Positions 16,952 to 26,897 of a stretch of 64,000 nt of DNA are shown in pieces (the first letter of the stretch is position 1; each line of letters opens with the position of its first letter). Both the position numbers and the translations under genes were made by a program. The notes beneath the pieces are model-generated. The model worked only from the letters and a program-made list of their open reading frames with translations, made no database searches and had not been told where the DNA came from. Source of the DNA: Pantoea dispersa. Its GTDB lineage: Bacteria > Pseudomonadota > Gammaproteobacteria > Enterobacterales > Enterobacteriaceae. The stretch spans positions 248,001 through 312,000 of the forward strand of contig NZ_SCKT01000003.1 of the NCBI RefSeq assembly GCF_014155765.1, given 5' to 3'.

Positions 16952-18292
16952 ATGAAAACGGAACAACCGTTATGGGGCAGGGGCGTTATGGTCTCTCCCC
17001 AGCACTTCCAGCAACAGGTCGCCTATGCGGCCTGGTCTGCGGAATGCATCGCCCGGCTGGGCCTCTCCCATCCCTGGGGGATGATTGCTGCCACTTTCGA
17101 ACCTGATGCACTGAAGCTGGGCCGCCTGCAGGCCCGTCATCTGCACATCCGTTTCCCCGATGGCACGCTTATCGACACCGATAATGCCGATGACCTGCCG
17201 CCGGTGCTGATGCTTGAGGGCGAATCACAGGACGTGGTGGTGGTTCTGGCGCTTCCGCTGCTGCGGGCAAATGGCGGCAACTGTCTTAAACCCGATGAGG
17301 TGGCCGAGCGCCCTGTGCGTTATCGCCAGCGCTGGCGGGATGTCCGCAACACCTTTGGCGACGATACCCGGCAGATTGCAGTGATGCAGCCAGAGCTGAC
17401 GCTGCGTTTTGCCCATCAGAACAACAGTGATTATCTGACCTGTCCGGTCGCCCGTCTGCAGCAGGATTCCCAGGGCAGCTGGGCACTCGATGAAACCTGG
17501 CTTCCGCCACTGCTGGCTCTGCAGGGCAGCCGCTGGCTGGTAACCCAGCTGGAACAATTGATGACGCAACTGCGTGCCCGTCTGGGTCGACTGATGGCCA
17601 TGCGACGTGAAAGTAACGAGCGCATGGCCGACTTTGCCGTGGCTGATGTGTCGTTGTTCTGGCTGCTCAATGCCCTGAACAGCGCAGAACCGGTGCTCGG
17701 CCAGTTTCAGCGTAACCTGCAAAGTCCACCGGAGCGTTTGTACCCGGAACTGGCGCGGCTTGCGGGCAGCCTGCTGACTTTCTCGCTGGAACATCAGGTG
17801 AGTGCTATTCCGATCTGGCAGCATGAACAGCTGAATAGCGTCTTCCCGCCGCTGTTCGACTTACTGGGCGATCTGCTGGAAGCCAGCCTGCCGTCGCGGG
17901 TGGTGGCGATTGAGCTTGAGCACGATGCCCGGCTACACGTCTGGCAGGCCCGTCTGCATGACTCCCGTCTGCGCGAAGGGGCGGATTACTACCTTTCCGT
18001 GCGTTCACCGATGCCGGTGGCACAACTGCAGGAGCAGTTCCCGCGCCAGTGCAAGATCGGCAGTCCCGATCATGTCAGGAGTATCGTCAATTCCTCACGG
18101 GTGGGCGTGCCACTGACGCCACTGCGCCATGTGCCGGCAGCCATTCCGCTGCGTCTGGAAAACCAGTATTTCAGCCTTGATGTCTCGCATCCCCTGGCCA
18201 GTGAAATGCTTCAGAGCGGCACCTGTATGTTTTACGTTCCGGGCATGCTCGGCGAGCCTGAACTTGAACTTTTTGCGGTACTGAGAACATGA
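16952..18292 (+). CDS. tssK: T6SS baseplate protein TssK
   Basis: 446 residues, the usual TssK size. TssK is the trimeric adaptor that links the baseplate wedges to the membrane complex. The family start (LWGRGVMVSPQHFQQQVAYAAW) is well conserved, as are IPLRLENQYFSLD and the closing MFYVPGMLGEPELELFAVL. It begins 17 bases after tssC, and its stop overlaps the tssL start (ATGA). Confidence 0.95.
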   Translation: MKTEQPLWGRGVMVSPQHFQQQVAYAAWSAECIARLGLSHPWGMIAATFEPDALKLGRLQARHLHIRFPDGTLIDTDNADDLPPVLMLEGESQDVVVVLALPLLRANGGNCLKPDEVAERPVRYRQRWRDVRNTFGDDTRQIAVMQPELTLRFAHQNNSDYLTCPVARLQQDSQGSWALDETWLPPLLALQGSRWLVTQLEQLMTQLRARLGRLMAMRRESNERMADFAVADVSLFWLLNALNSAEPVLGQFQRNLQSPPERLYPELARLAGSLLTFSLEHQVSAIPIWQHEQLNSVFPPLFDLLGDLLEASLPSRVVAIELEHDARLHVWQARLHDSRLREGADYYLSVRSPMPVAQLQEQFPRQCKIGSPDHVRSIVNSSRVGVPLTPLRHVPAAIPLRLENQYFSLDVSHPLASEMLQSGTCMFYVPGMLGEPELELFAVLRT

Positions 18293-18978
18293 GTGAGCCT
18301 AAACGCAGTACTGCTGCGCCCATTGATATTGATGCTCTGCTGCAGGATACCTGGCTGCAGGTCATCAGCCTGCGTCACGGTCCGACGTTTCAGGATGGAG
18401 AAGGGCGCACGTTGTGGGAGCGTTGCATTGCCGATGTTGAACGTGTGCAGCGTGAGCTGAAAGCGAGCGAACTCGATGAAGTCAGCTGTCAGCATATTCT
18501 CACCGCACAGTGTGCGCTGCTTGATGAGGCGGTCAAAGGTCGTGGTGTGGAGGATGACGCCTGCGTGCAGTGGTATGACATTCCCCTGCAGGGGCACTTC
18601 CTCGGCACCATGGATGCCGGTGATACGCTGTGCGATCGCATGCGTGATGTGCTGCGTGAACCAGCGCCTGACCAGGCTGTCATGACCTGCTTTCAGCGGG
18701 TCATGATGCTGGGGTTCCTCGGCAGTTTCCGCTCTCTGAACGATCCGGAGCGCCAGAAGCTTATCAACGCGCTCAGTGAACATGTCACGCCGTTCAGCTA
18801 TCCACCAACCCATCCGGTTCTGGCGGAAAGCCGTACCGGACGAGAAATGGGCGGCTGGCTGGCGTCATGGCCCGTGCGTATTGGCCTGAGCGTGGTGCTG
18901 GTGGCTGCGCTGTGGTGGGGACTGAGCCACTGGCTGGATCAGATGCTGGTGACCCTGCTGCCGGGAGCCGTGAAATGA
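18289..18978 (+). CDS. tssL: T6SS membrane protein TssL (DotU/IcmH family)
   Basis: 229 residues with the DotU fold. The cytoplasmic part contains CQHILTAQCALLDEAVKG and ALSEHVTPFSYPP, and is followed by a single C-terminal transmembrane helix (about residues 195-216) that anchors it in the inner membrane. It is the short form without a fused OmpA domain; a separate OmpA-type gene follows directly. With TssJ and TssM it forms the membrane complex. It overlaps tssK at one end (ATGA) and the next gene at the other (ATGA). Confidence 0.93.
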   Translation: MSEPKRSTAAPIDIDALLQDTWLQVISLRHGPTFQDGEGRTLWERCIADVERVQRELKASELDEVSCQHILTAQCALLDEAVKGRGVEDDACVQWYDIPLQGHFLGTMDAGDTLCDRMRDVLREPAPDQAVMTCFQRVMMLGFLGSFRSLNDPERQKLINALSEHVTPFSYPPTHPVLAESRTGREMGGWLASWPVRIGLSVVLVAALWWGLSHWLDQMLVTLLPGAVK

Positions 18979-20681
18979 GTCCTGCACAGCAGCGCGGGCT
19001 TGCGCTGTGGGCCGCCCTGCTGAGTGCCGTGGTTTGCCTGAGTTTCGTGCCGGTATCGCGACTGGTTTCGGTGCTCTTTCTGCTTGCGGTGCTGGGGCTT
19101 ATCCTGGCGTTGTGGATTGTCGCCAGGCGTCGTGCGGAGCATGACGTCGCCCTAAATCTGGATGACCTCCCGGAAGCCACTTACCGTCAGCCTGTGGTGC
19201 TGGTCTGTGGCGATCTGCCGCTGGCATGTATGCAGCAGTCACCGGTGCTTACTGTGACACAGGGATGCTGGATCCGCGTGGAGGAACATCAGGATCTGCA
19301 ACAGGTTGCCCGTCAGATACTGGGGTTGCGTCCTGACTGGGGCCGACAGCTGTCGGTGATGGTCAGCGTCTGTCCGCAAAAACACGCCGACAGCGAGCGG
19401 CTTACCCGTCGTCTGCTGGCGCTACGCTGGCAAATCAGCCAGCTGCGTAAAGAAACCGGGCATTCTGTGCCGCTGGTTCTGAATGGTCAGGTTGGCAGTG
19501 CGATGACCAATGATCTGCTCTGGCAGGCGGCTATCCCTGGGGAAGGGGTGAGGGTCTGGCGTGCGTCTTCAGCGCCGGGCTCAGTCGCTGCATGGGTCAC
19601 CATCGGTGGCGCGCCTGCGATGCAGCAACAGGTGCTGATGAACAGCCTGATGAGCTGGTTCCGGTTGCACGTTAAAGCGGTCTTCATTGATGAGAACCCG
19701 GATGTTCCGGTCATTGCACCGGTTGCGGTGCTGTGGGGATTGGGACCGATCCTGGCCGGAAGTCTGGCTACATCGGTCTGGACGGCATGGCTGTCCCGTC
19801 ATACGGCGATGCAACAGGTAGCGGGCTGGCAGCCGGTGGGAACGGACAGTACGGTTATTGCCGCGTTGCCGGATTTTATCCTGCCGCTGCTGCCGGAAGG
19901 GCGGGGCCTGACGCCGCGTGGGCAAGCCTTCCGTTATGCGCTCGCGATTTTCACGCTGGCGGCCATGGCTGCACTGCTCAGCAGTGGCTGGAACAATCGC
20001 CAGTTGCTGCAGCGTGTCAGCTTCGATATTGCCCGCTATGAACGCATCCCGATGCAGGATTTCGCACCCAAAGCCGACGCTGTTGCCGTTCTGCGTGACG
20101 ATGCGGCCGGGCTGAATGACCAGGCGCGCAATGGCGTACCGATGCGGATGGGCCTTGGTCTGTATCAGGGCGAGCGTCTGCGAATGCCTGTGCTGGATGC
20201 GATCCGTTCGTATGTACCCCCGCCACCGCCGCCAAAACCGCAGCCGAAACCGGTGCCGAAAATTGTCCGCCTCGACAGCATGTCGCTGTTTGATTCCGGC
20301 AAATCGGCGCTGAAAGCCGGGTCCACCAAAATGCTGGTGAACTCACTGGTCGGCATCAAAGCGAAGCCGGGCTGGCTGATTGTGGTCGCCGGCCACACCG
20401 ATAACACCGGTAACCCGCAACTGAACCAGACGCTCTCTCTGAAACGTGCCGAAGCGGTGCGTGACTGGATGCGTGACACCGGTGATGTACCGGAAAGCTG
20501 TTTTGCGGTGCAGGGTTATGGCGAAAGCCGCCCAATCGCAACCAATGACACACCGGATGGGCGTGCGCTCAACCGCCGTGTCGAAATCAGTCTGGTACCG
20601 CAGGCTGATGCCTGTCAGATACCGGGCAACCCCCAGACGTCATCGCAGGATGATGACGTATCACAACACAACGGAGAGTAA
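18975..20681 (+). CDS. T6SS-associated OmpA-domain membrane protein (TagL-like)
   Basis: 568 residues from the ATG that overlaps the tssL stop. Two transmembrane helices near the N-terminus (to about residue 58) are followed by a cytoplasmic-type region, two more hydrophobic segments in the middle, a proline-rich hinge (PPPPPPKPQPKPVP, encoded near 20220) and a C-terminal OmpA domain. The OmpA domain holds the peptidoglycan-binding motif AGHTDNTGN...LSLKRAEAVRDWM, then GYGESRP and NRRVEI. The likely role is anchoring the T6SS membrane complex to the cell wall, as TagL does. The frame is open to 18867, but that part overlaps tssL. Confidence 0.85.
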   Translation: MSPAQQRGLALWAALLSAVVCLSFVPVSRLVSVLFLLAVLGLILALWIVARRRAEHDVALNLDDLPEATYRQPVVLVCGDLPLACMQQSPVLTVTQGCWIRVEEHQDLQQVARQILGLRPDWGRQLSVMVSVCPQKHADSERLTRRLLALRWQISQLRKETGHSVPLVLNGQVGSAMTNDLLWQAAIPGEGVRVWRASSAPGSVAAWVTIGGAPAMQQQVLMNSLMSWFRLHVKAVFIDENPDVPVIAPVAVLWGLGPILAGSLATSVWTAWLSRHTAMQQVAGWQPVGTDSTVIAALPDFILPLLPEGRGLTPRGQAFRYALAIFTLAAMAALLSSGWNNRQLLQRVSFDIARYERIPMQDFAPKADAVAVLRDDAAGLNDQARNGVPMRMGLGLYQGERLRMPVLDAIRSYVPPPPPPKPQPKPVPKIVRLDSMSLFDSGKSALKAGSTKMLVNSLVGIKAKPGWLIVVAGHTDNTGNPQLNQTLSLKRAEAVRDWMRDTGDVPESCFAVQGYGESRPIATNDTPDGRALNRRVEISLVPQADACQIPGNPQTSSQDDDVSQHNGE

Positions 20682-20684
20682 TCC

Positions 20685-21176
20685 ATGGCAATCCCTGTTT
20701 ATCTTTGGCTGAAAGACGACGGTGGTGCGGACATCAAAGGTTCCGTAGACGTTAAGGACCGTGAAGGCAGCATCGAAGTTGTCGCTCAGGATCACAATAT
20801 CTACATTCCGACCGACAACAACACGGGCAAACTGACCGGCACCCGTATCCACACGCCGTTTATGTTCACCAAGGAAATCGACTCGTCCAGTCCGTATCTG
20901 TACAAGGCAGTGACCACCGGCCAGACCCTGAAATCAGCAGAGTTCAAGTGGTACAAAATCAATGACGCCGGTCAGGAAGTCGAATACTTCAACACCAGAC
21001 TCGAGAATGTGAAGGTGGTGAAAGTAAATCCATTGATGCATGACGTTAAGAATCCTTCTTACGAAAAGCACAATCACCTCGAACAGCTTGAACTGCGTTA
21101 CGAAAAAATCACCTGGACCTACAAAGATGGAAACATCATTCATTCCGATAGCTGGAACGAACGTGCCACCGCGTAA
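20685..21176 (+). CDS. hcp: T6SS inner tube protein Hcp (TssD)
   Basis: 163 residues of typical Hcp: MAIPVYLWLKDDGGADIKGS at the start, then HTPFMFTKEIDSSSPYLYKAV and the closing LELRYEKITWTYKDGNI. Hcp hexamers stack into the tube propelled by the sheath and can carry small effectors. It starts four bases after the OmpA-type gene behind an AACGGAGAG ribosome site. A hairpin with a T-run about 50 bases after the stop could limit read-through and raise the hcp level relative to downstream genes. Confidence 0.95.
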   Translation: MAIPVYLWLKDDGGADIKGSVDVKDREGSIEVVAQDHNIYIPTDNNTGKLTGTRIHTPFMFTKEIDSSSPYLYKAVTTGQTLKSAEFKWYKINDAGQEVEYFNTRLENVKVVKVNPLMHDVKNPSYEKHNHLEQLELRYEKITWTYKDGNIIHSDSWNERATA

Positions 21177-21226
21177 TGACCTGCCGTGCCAGGTGCTGCA
21201 GGGGTGTTATTTAGAGTAACGCATGA

Positions 21227-21257
21227 TGCGGATGGGGAAACCTGTCCGCAGCTTTTT
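21227..21257 (+). terminator. Possible terminator after hcp
   Basis: A stem of TGCGGA with TCCGCA around a 12-base loop, followed by GCTTTTTG. The stem is short (6 bp) but well placed, 50 bases after the hcp stop. Confidence 0.5.
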
Positions 21258-21410
21258 GCAAGGCCCCTTTGTGCTGAGGGGACAGTGTAAAAGTTAACAT
21301 CCAAAAATCTGACCTAATGCGCTTAGGGTTCCTTACTAAAAGGAAAAGCGATGGGCGGTAGCGTGCCTGAATGAATCAGGCTTATTTCTGAGACATAAAA
21401 GGAGAAAACT

Positions 21411-21692
21411 ATGCCATATACTTTTGATGATTCAGCTGCCAGGCAGCGCTGGGAAAAAGGAAAATCAATCAGTGTGCCGTCTGCCGGAATGCGGAAATAT
21501 CACGACTGGCGTAGATATATTCTAACCGGCCGTTCTCCGTCAGATGCTGCAAGACTTGCCGGAGATATGAATTATGAACTGTTGAAGGGCAACAGTAACC
21601 TCTGTTCTGTCCGGCTTACACAGCAGCACAGGGTTTTATTCTCGGTGGTAGGAATGTCCATAACGATCCTGGAAATTGGCGGCCATTATTAG
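21411..21692 (+). CDS. Orphan RelE/ParE-like protein next to hcp
   Basis: A 93-residue basic protein with a clear ribosome site (AAGGAGAAAA). Its C-terminal half has the pattern of the RelE/ParE toxin fold: a lysine/asparagine turn, then SVRLTQQHRVLFSVVG (residues 66-81) and ILEIGGHY at the very end, with R68, R74, H92 and Y93 at positions often used for RNA cleavage in RelE-type toxins. The N-terminal 45 residues do not resemble a classical RelE. No antitoxin gene is visible on either side. Sitting between hcp and tssH, it could be a small Hcp-carried effector or a domesticated relic. The family call is from pattern only. Confidence 0.6.
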   Translation: MPYTFDDSAARQRWEKGKSISVPSAGMRKYHDWRRYILTGRSPSDAARLAGDMNYELLKGNSNLCSVRLTQQHRVLFSVVGMSITILEIGGHY

Positions 21693-21864
21693 ACCCCGCC
21701 CAAATCAAAAATACCCCATTGAATCGTCGCGTTTCAGATGCTGTAACCCTGCCTGAAAGGGCATTAATTGTGTGCAGTGAGGATCTTCCGGTTGGGGATA
21801 TCTGAAACCGATAGTTCCCATACGGTAAAACCCGATAGTGCGCGTCAGAATGGAGAAAGTCTTT

Positions 21865-24522
21865 ATGGAGCATCACTCATCAACCTTATTACGTCGCCTT
21901 AACCCTTACTGTGCTCGCGCGATGGAAGGGGCCGCCTCCCTGTGCCAGACCCGCGCCCATGCGGAAATTTTGCCGGAGCACTGGCTGCTGAAGCTGCTCG
22001 AACAGGGGGAAGGTGACCTGACGGTGCTGGCACGCCGCTATGAGTGGGATATGGATATGCTATGGCAGGATTTGCTTGCCTGGCTGGATAAACTGCCGCG
22101 TTCAGTCCGTCAGCGTCCGCAATTGTCTGACACTCTTCAGACGCTGATGCAGGAAGCCTGGCTGATTGCTTCTCTTAACGGTGAGGAACAGATCCGCAGC
22201 GTCCATTTGCTGATGGCGCTGGTTGATAAACAGAAACTGGTGCGCTGTGACGGGCTGTGGCCGCTGCTGACGCTGGGCCACAGTCAGCTGGATCGTCTGC
22301 GCCCGCTGCTTGATGGGCAGTCGGAGGAACGCCCGGAACGGCAACAGGCAGCGGAACTCGCGCAGAGTCATGGTGGTGAGGTGGAATTTGTCGGGCGCCC
22401 GGTCGGCGCGGCCATAAAGGACGGCGAACTCAATCCGGCGCTGCAGAACGTCCTCGATAAATTCACGCTCGACGTTACTGCCAAAGCCAGAGAAGGCAAA
22501 ATCGACCCGGTGTTTGGGCGCGATACGGAGATCCGCCAGATGGTGGATATTCTCTCGCGTCGTCGCAAGAACAACCCGATTCTGGTCGGTGAACCAGGCG
22601 TCGGCAAAACCGCGCTGGTGGAAGGCCTGGCTTTACGTATCGCCGAAGGCAACGTCCCGGAAAGCCTGAAGCCGGTTATTCTGCGCACCCTCGACCTCGG
22701 CCTGTTGCAGGCGGGCGCAGGCGTGAAGGGCGAATTCGAACAGCGCCTGAAAAACGTCATTGATGCGGTGCAGCAGTCCCCGGTACCGATTCTGCTGTTT
22801 ATCGATGAAGCGCACACTATCATTGGCGCCGGCAACCAGGCGGGCGGAGCCGATGCCGCCAACCTGCTGAAACCGGCACTGGCGCGTGGCGAACTGCGTA
22901 CCATCGCCGCCACTACCTGGTCCGAATACAAGCAATACTTCGAACGTGATGCCGCGCTGGAGCGCCGCTTTCAGATGGTGAAAGTGGACGAGCCGGACGA
23001 CGAGACCGCCTGCCTGATGCTGCGCGGCCTTAAATCCCGCTACGCCGAACACCACAACGTACATATTACTGATGATGCAGTACGCGCAGCCGTCACGCTG
23101 TCCCGCCGCTATCTGACTGGCCGCCAGCTGCCGGACAAGGCGGTTGATTTGCTGGATACCGCCGCCGCACGTGTGCGGATGAGTCTCGACACGGTGCCAG
23201 AACAAATTGTGCGCCTGAAAGCACAGCTGACCGCACTGGCACTGGAAGCGCAGGCGCTGCGGGAAGATATCGCCGCCGGCAGCAACCGCCATGATGACCG
23301 CCTGGGGGCCATTGAGCAGCAGCGGACTGAACTGGAGACGCGCATCGAAGAGCAGGAAGCACGTTTCAGCCACGAAAAAGCGCTGGCACAGCAACTGACG
23401 GCCAGCCGCCAGGACATCAGCCAGCAGGCTGAGATTTCCGACCTGCAACAGCGGCTCGAACAGACGCAGCAGGGCGATGTGCTGGTTCAGGTGGATGTAG
23501 ACACCCGCACCGTCGCGAATGTAATTGCCGACTGGACCGGCGTGCCGCTGTCCTCGCTGATGAAAGACGAGCAAACCGAACTGCTGACGCTGGAAAACGA
23601 AATCGGCCAGCGTGTGGTCGGGCAGGACGTGGCGCTGACCGCCATCGCCCGGCGCCTGCGCGCGGCGAAGACCGGACTCACGTCAGAGAACGGCCCGCAG
23701 GGCGTGTTCCTGCTGGTCGGTCCGAGTGGCGTCGGTAAAACCGAAACTGCGCTGGCGCTGGCGGATGTGCTGTACGGCGGTGAAAAATCGCTGATTACCA
23801 TCAACCTGTCCGAGTACCAGGAACCGCACACTGTTTCCCAGTTGAAAGGCTCACCGCCGGGCTACGTGGGTTACGGTCAGGGCGGCATCCTCACCGAAGC
23901 GGTACGTAAGCGCCCGTACAGCGTGGTACTGCTCGATGAGGTGGAAAAGGCGCACCGTGACGTGATGAACCTGTTCTATCAGGTGTTTGATCGCGGCTTT
24001 ATGCGCGACGGCGAAGGGCGTGAAATTGACTTCCGCAACACCGTGATCCTGATGACCTCCAACCTCGGCAGCGACCACCTGATGCAGTTGCTGGACGAAC
24101 GGCCGGATGCCAGCGAAGGCGATTTACACGAACTGCTGCGCCCGATATTGCGCGACCACTTCCAGCCGGCGCTGCTGGCGCGCTTCCAGACCGTGATTTA
24201 CCGCCCGCTGGCTGAGGCCGCCATGCGCACCATCGTGGAAATGAAGCTGTCACAGGTCAGCAAGCGCTTACATCGCCACTACGGTTTGACCACGCACATT
24301 GATGAGAGCCTGTACGACGCCCTGACCGCCGCCTGCCTGCTGCCGGATATCGGCGCACGCAACGTCGACAGCCTGCTCAATCAGCAGATTTTGCCGGTGC
24401 TGAGTCAGCAACTGCTGACCCACATGGCTGCCAGACAGAAACCACAGTCGCTATGCCTGAGCTGGAGCGAGGAAGAGGGGATCGGGCTGGAGTTTGACCG
24501 TACTGAAGGAGATAACGCATGA
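21865..24522 (+). CDS. tssH: T6SS AAA+ unfoldase ClpV (TssH)
   Basis: 885 residues. It takes apart the contracted sheath for reuse. The domains are an N-terminal Clp repeat domain, AAA+ domain 1 with Walker A GEPGVGKT at 242-249, a long coiled-coil middle domain (rich in EQQRTELETRIEEQEAR), AAA+ domain 2 with Walker A GPSGVGKT at 619-626 and Walker B VVLLDEVEKAH, and a D2-small domain. The ATG at 21865 follows GGAG; nine codons of open frame upstream are ignored. It overlaps the vgrG start (ATGA), so the two are coupled. It is complete, in contrast to tssC, whose product it acts on. Confidence 0.95.
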   Translation: MEHHSSTLLRRLNPYCARAMEGAASLCQTRAHAEILPEHWLLKLLEQGEGDLTVLARRYEWDMDMLWQDLLAWLDKLPRSVRQRPQLSDTLQTLMQEAWLIASLNGEEQIRSVHLLMALVDKQKLVRCDGLWPLLTLGHSQLDRLRPLLDGQSEERPERQQAAELAQSHGGEVEFVGRPVGAAIKDGELNPALQNVLDKFTLDVTAKAREGKIDPVFGRDTEIRQMVDILSRRRKNNPILVGEPGVGKTALVEGLALRIAEGNVPESLKPVILRTLDLGLLQAGAGVKGEFEQRLKNVIDAVQQSPVPILLFIDEAHTIIGAGNQAGGADAANLLKPALARGELRTIAATTWSEYKQYFERDAALERRFQMVKVDEPDDETACLMLRGLKSRYAEHHNVHITDDAVRAAVTLSRRYLTGRQLPDKAVDLLDTAAARVRMSLDTVPEQIVRLKAQLTALALEAQALREDIAAGSNRHDDRLGAIEQQRTELETRIEEQEARFSHEKALAQQLTASRQDISQQAEISDLQQRLEQTQQGDVLVQVDVDTRTVANVIADWTGVPLSSLMKDEQTELLTLENEIGQRVVGQDVALTAIARRLRAAKTGLTSENGPQGVFLLVGPSGVGKTETALALADVLYGGEKSLITINLSEYQEPHTVSQLKGSPPGYVGYGQGGILTEAVRKRPYSVVLLDEVEKAHRDVMNLFYQVFDRGFMRDGEGREIDFRNTVILMTSNLGSDHLMQLLDERPDASEGDLHELLRPILRDHFQPALLARFQTVIYRPLAEAAMRTIVEMKLSQVSKRLHRHYGLTTHIDESLYDALTAACLLPDIGARNVDSLLNQQILPVLSQQLLTHMAARQKPQSLCLSWSEEEGIGLEFDRTEGDNA

Positions 24523-26897
24523 ACTCCCGTCTCCCGATCAGATTCAGCCACAGCCATCACCAGTTATCGGTGAAGGGATGTGAAGCCGGGCTTGATGTGC
24601 TGGCGTTTGAAGGCGATGAGGCGCTCAGCCGGCCGTTCAGCTACCGTATTGAATTCACCAGCTCTGACCATGCCATCAGCAAAGAGATGATGCTGATGAA
24701 AGCGGCCTCCCTGACGCTGCAGGCTCCGGTTGACCAGGGTTACGGCATCAAAATACAGCAGGCGGTGCGCACCCTTCAGGGCGTAGTGAGCGGCTTTGAA
24801 CGCCTCAACACCTCAAAAGATGAGACCCATTATGCCCTGACGCTGCAGCCACGCCTGGCGCTGCTCGACCGTTCGCATCAGAACGCCATTTATCAGGACA
24901 TGTCGGTCCCGCAAATTGTGGAAAAAATCCTGCGCGAGCGTCACAACCTGCGCGGTCAGGATTTTCTGTTCTCGCTCTCAAAAGAGTACCCGCGCCGTGA
25001 GCAGGTGATGCAGTACGGCGAGGATGACCTGCGTTTCATTACCCGCCTGATGGGTGAGGTGGGTATCTGGTTCCGCTTTACCACGGATACGCGTCTGAAC
25101 ATCGACGTGGTGGAGTTTTACGACAGTCAGCAGGGGTATGAAAAAGGCCTGACGCTGCCCTCAGTGCCGCCGTCGGGCCAGCATTCATACGGAGTGGACG
25201 CGGTCTGGGGAATGGAGAGCCACCATAACGTGGTGCAGAAGCAGGTCAGCACCCGCGACTACAACTACCGCCAGGCCACGGATGACATGAATACCGAGGT
25301 TGATGTGACCCGCGGGGATGCCACCACCTGTGGAGATGCCTACCACTGGGGGGACAACTACCTTACCCAGGGTAATGCGTACGACCGCAATCCGGCTGCG
25401 GAGTCGGGGGCGTTCTATGCCCGCATTCGTCATGAGCGCTACCTGAATGGCCAGACCCGGCCCCATGCCACCACCAGCTGCCCGATCCTCTCTCCCGGTC
25501 AGGTGCTGAATGTCACCGGTGGGTATGAAGTGGCCGAGGTGTTTGCTCAGGGCGTGGTCATCACGGCGATGCGCAGCCATGCGCGGCGTGACCGGGATTT
25601 TGAAGTGCATTTTGACGGGATCCCGGACAGCTCGGATTTTAGTTTCCGTCCTGAGCCAGGCTCACGCCCGGTGATGGCCGGCACATTACCGGCCCGCGTC
25701 ACCAGCACCACCGAGAACGACACTTACGGCCACATCGATAAAGACGGCCGCTATCGCGTCAACATGCTGTTTGACCGGGATAACCGGGAAACCGGGTTCG
25801 AGAGCCTGTGGGTGCGCCAGTCCCGCCCGTATGCCGGCGATACTTACGGTCTGCACCTGCCGCTGCTGGCGGGCACCGAAGTGGCGATTGGCTTTGAGGA
25901 CGGTAACCCGGACCGGCCGTACATCGCCGGCGTGCTGCACGACTCGGCGCACGGCGACCACGTCACCATCCGCAACTACAAACGCAACGTGCTGCGCACG
26001 CCAGCGAACAACAAAATCCGCCTCGACGACGAGCGCGGAAAAGAGCATGTCAAGGTCAGCACCGAGTACGGCGGCAAGAGTCAGCTGAATCTGGGGCACC
26101 TGGTCGACAGCGAAAAGCAGAAGCGTGGGGAGGGTTTCGAGCTCAGAACCGACAGCTGGGGCGCCATCCGGGCACAGAAAGGGATGTTTATCAGCGCTGA
26201 TGGCCAGACGAAAGCACAGGGCCAGGTGCTGGAGATGCAGCCGGCGGTCAGTCTGCTAAAAGGAGCGTTGAATCAGGTAACTGGATGGGGAACGATTACG
26301 CAGACTCACCACAACATAACGCCTGATTCTGAGCCATTAAGAGCATTTGTTTCCGCTGCCAGTGAGCTTAAAGAGCCTGCGCTGCTGCTGTCTTCACCTA
26401 AGGGTATTGCTGCCGTTACGCCTGAAACGACTCTGATGCACAGCGGGAAAGGGTTGTACCTGCAGAGCCTGGGAGAAGTCAATATCACCGCAGCACAGCG
26501 CTATTCGGTGAACGCAAGTCAGGCGGTTTCGCTGCTAGCCCTACAGGAAGGAATGCGGCTGGTATCTGCCAAAGGTGCACTGGAGATTGAATCACATAGT
26601 GATGTGCTGTCGCTGACTTCCCTGAAGGATGTCACCGTCCAGTCAACGCAGGGACACCTGCAGCTGACGGCAAAGAATGGGATCACGCTCGCCTGCGGTG
26701 GCGCTTACATCAAGCTCACGCCACAGGGCGAAATCAACGTGCATGGTCCAGGCCTGTTAAGCCTCAAGGGGCAACATAAATTACAGGGCCCGGCGAGTGA
26801 GGATTATCCGCTGCCTGAATTGCCTTCATCAGTATGCAAAGAGTGTCTGAAAAAGGCGCAGCGGCTGGCACAGGGCTTTGTGCCAAGGGAGGCATAA
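24519..26897 (+). CDS. vgrG: T6SS spike protein VgrG (TssI)
   Basis: 792 residues, with gp27-like and gp5-like parts typical of VgrG: RPFSYRIEFTSSD and YALTLQPRLALLDRS near the N-terminus, RVNMLFDRDN and SLWVRQSRPYAG at the OB-fold, then GTEVAIGFEDGNPDRPYI and IRLDDERGKEHV at the start of the beta-helix. A DUF2345-type extension follows, and the last 23 residues form a Cys-rich helical tail (SSVCKECLKKAQ) that may recruit the adaptor or effector. Its stop is directly followed by the DUF4123 adaptor gene, with one base between them, which places the lipase downstream as its cargo. There is no enzymatic domain at the C-terminus. Confidence 0.95.
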   Translation: MNSRLPIRFSHSHHQLSVKGCEAGLDVLAFEGDEALSRPFSYRIEFTSSDHAISKEMMLMKAASLTLQAPVDQGYGIKIQQAVRTLQGVVSGFERLNTSKDETHYALTLQPRLALLDRSHQNAIYQDMSVPQIVEKILRERHNLRGQDFLFSLSKEYPRREQVMQYGEDDLRFITRLMGEVGIWFRFTTDTRLNIDVVEFYDSQQGYEKGLTLPSVPPSGQHSYGVDAVWGMESHHNVVQKQVSTRDYNYRQATDDMNTEVDVTRGDATTCGDAYHWGDNYLTQGNAYDRNPAAESGAFYARIRHERYLNGQTRPHATTSCPILSPGQVLNVTGGYEVAEVFAQGVVITAMRSHARRDRDFEVHFDGIPDSSDFSFRPEPGSRPVMAGTLPARVTSTTENDTYGHIDKDGRYRVNMLFDRDNRETGFESLWVRQSRPYAGDTYGLHLPLLAGTEVAIGFEDGNPDRPYIAGVLHDSAHGDHVTIRNYKRNVLRTPANNKIRLDDERGKEHVKVSTEYGGKSQLNLGHLVDSEKQKRGEGFELRTDSWGAIRAQKGMFISADGQTKAQGQVLEMQPAVSLLKGALNQVTGWGTITQTHHNITPDSEPLRAFVSAASELKEPALLLSSPKGIAAVTPETTLMHSGKGLYLQSLGEVNITAAQRYSVNASQAVSLLALQEGMRLVSAKGALEIESHSDVLSLTSLKDVTVQSTQGHLQLTAKNGITLACGGAYIKLTPQGEINVHGPGLLSLKGQHKLQGPASEDYPLPELPSSVCKECLKKAQRLAQGFVPREA

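Noticed and set aside
18867-18974. Longer start for the OmpA-domain gene
   Set aside because: It would overlap tssL by more than 100 bases; the ATGA overlap at 18975 and the membrane helix directly after it fit better.
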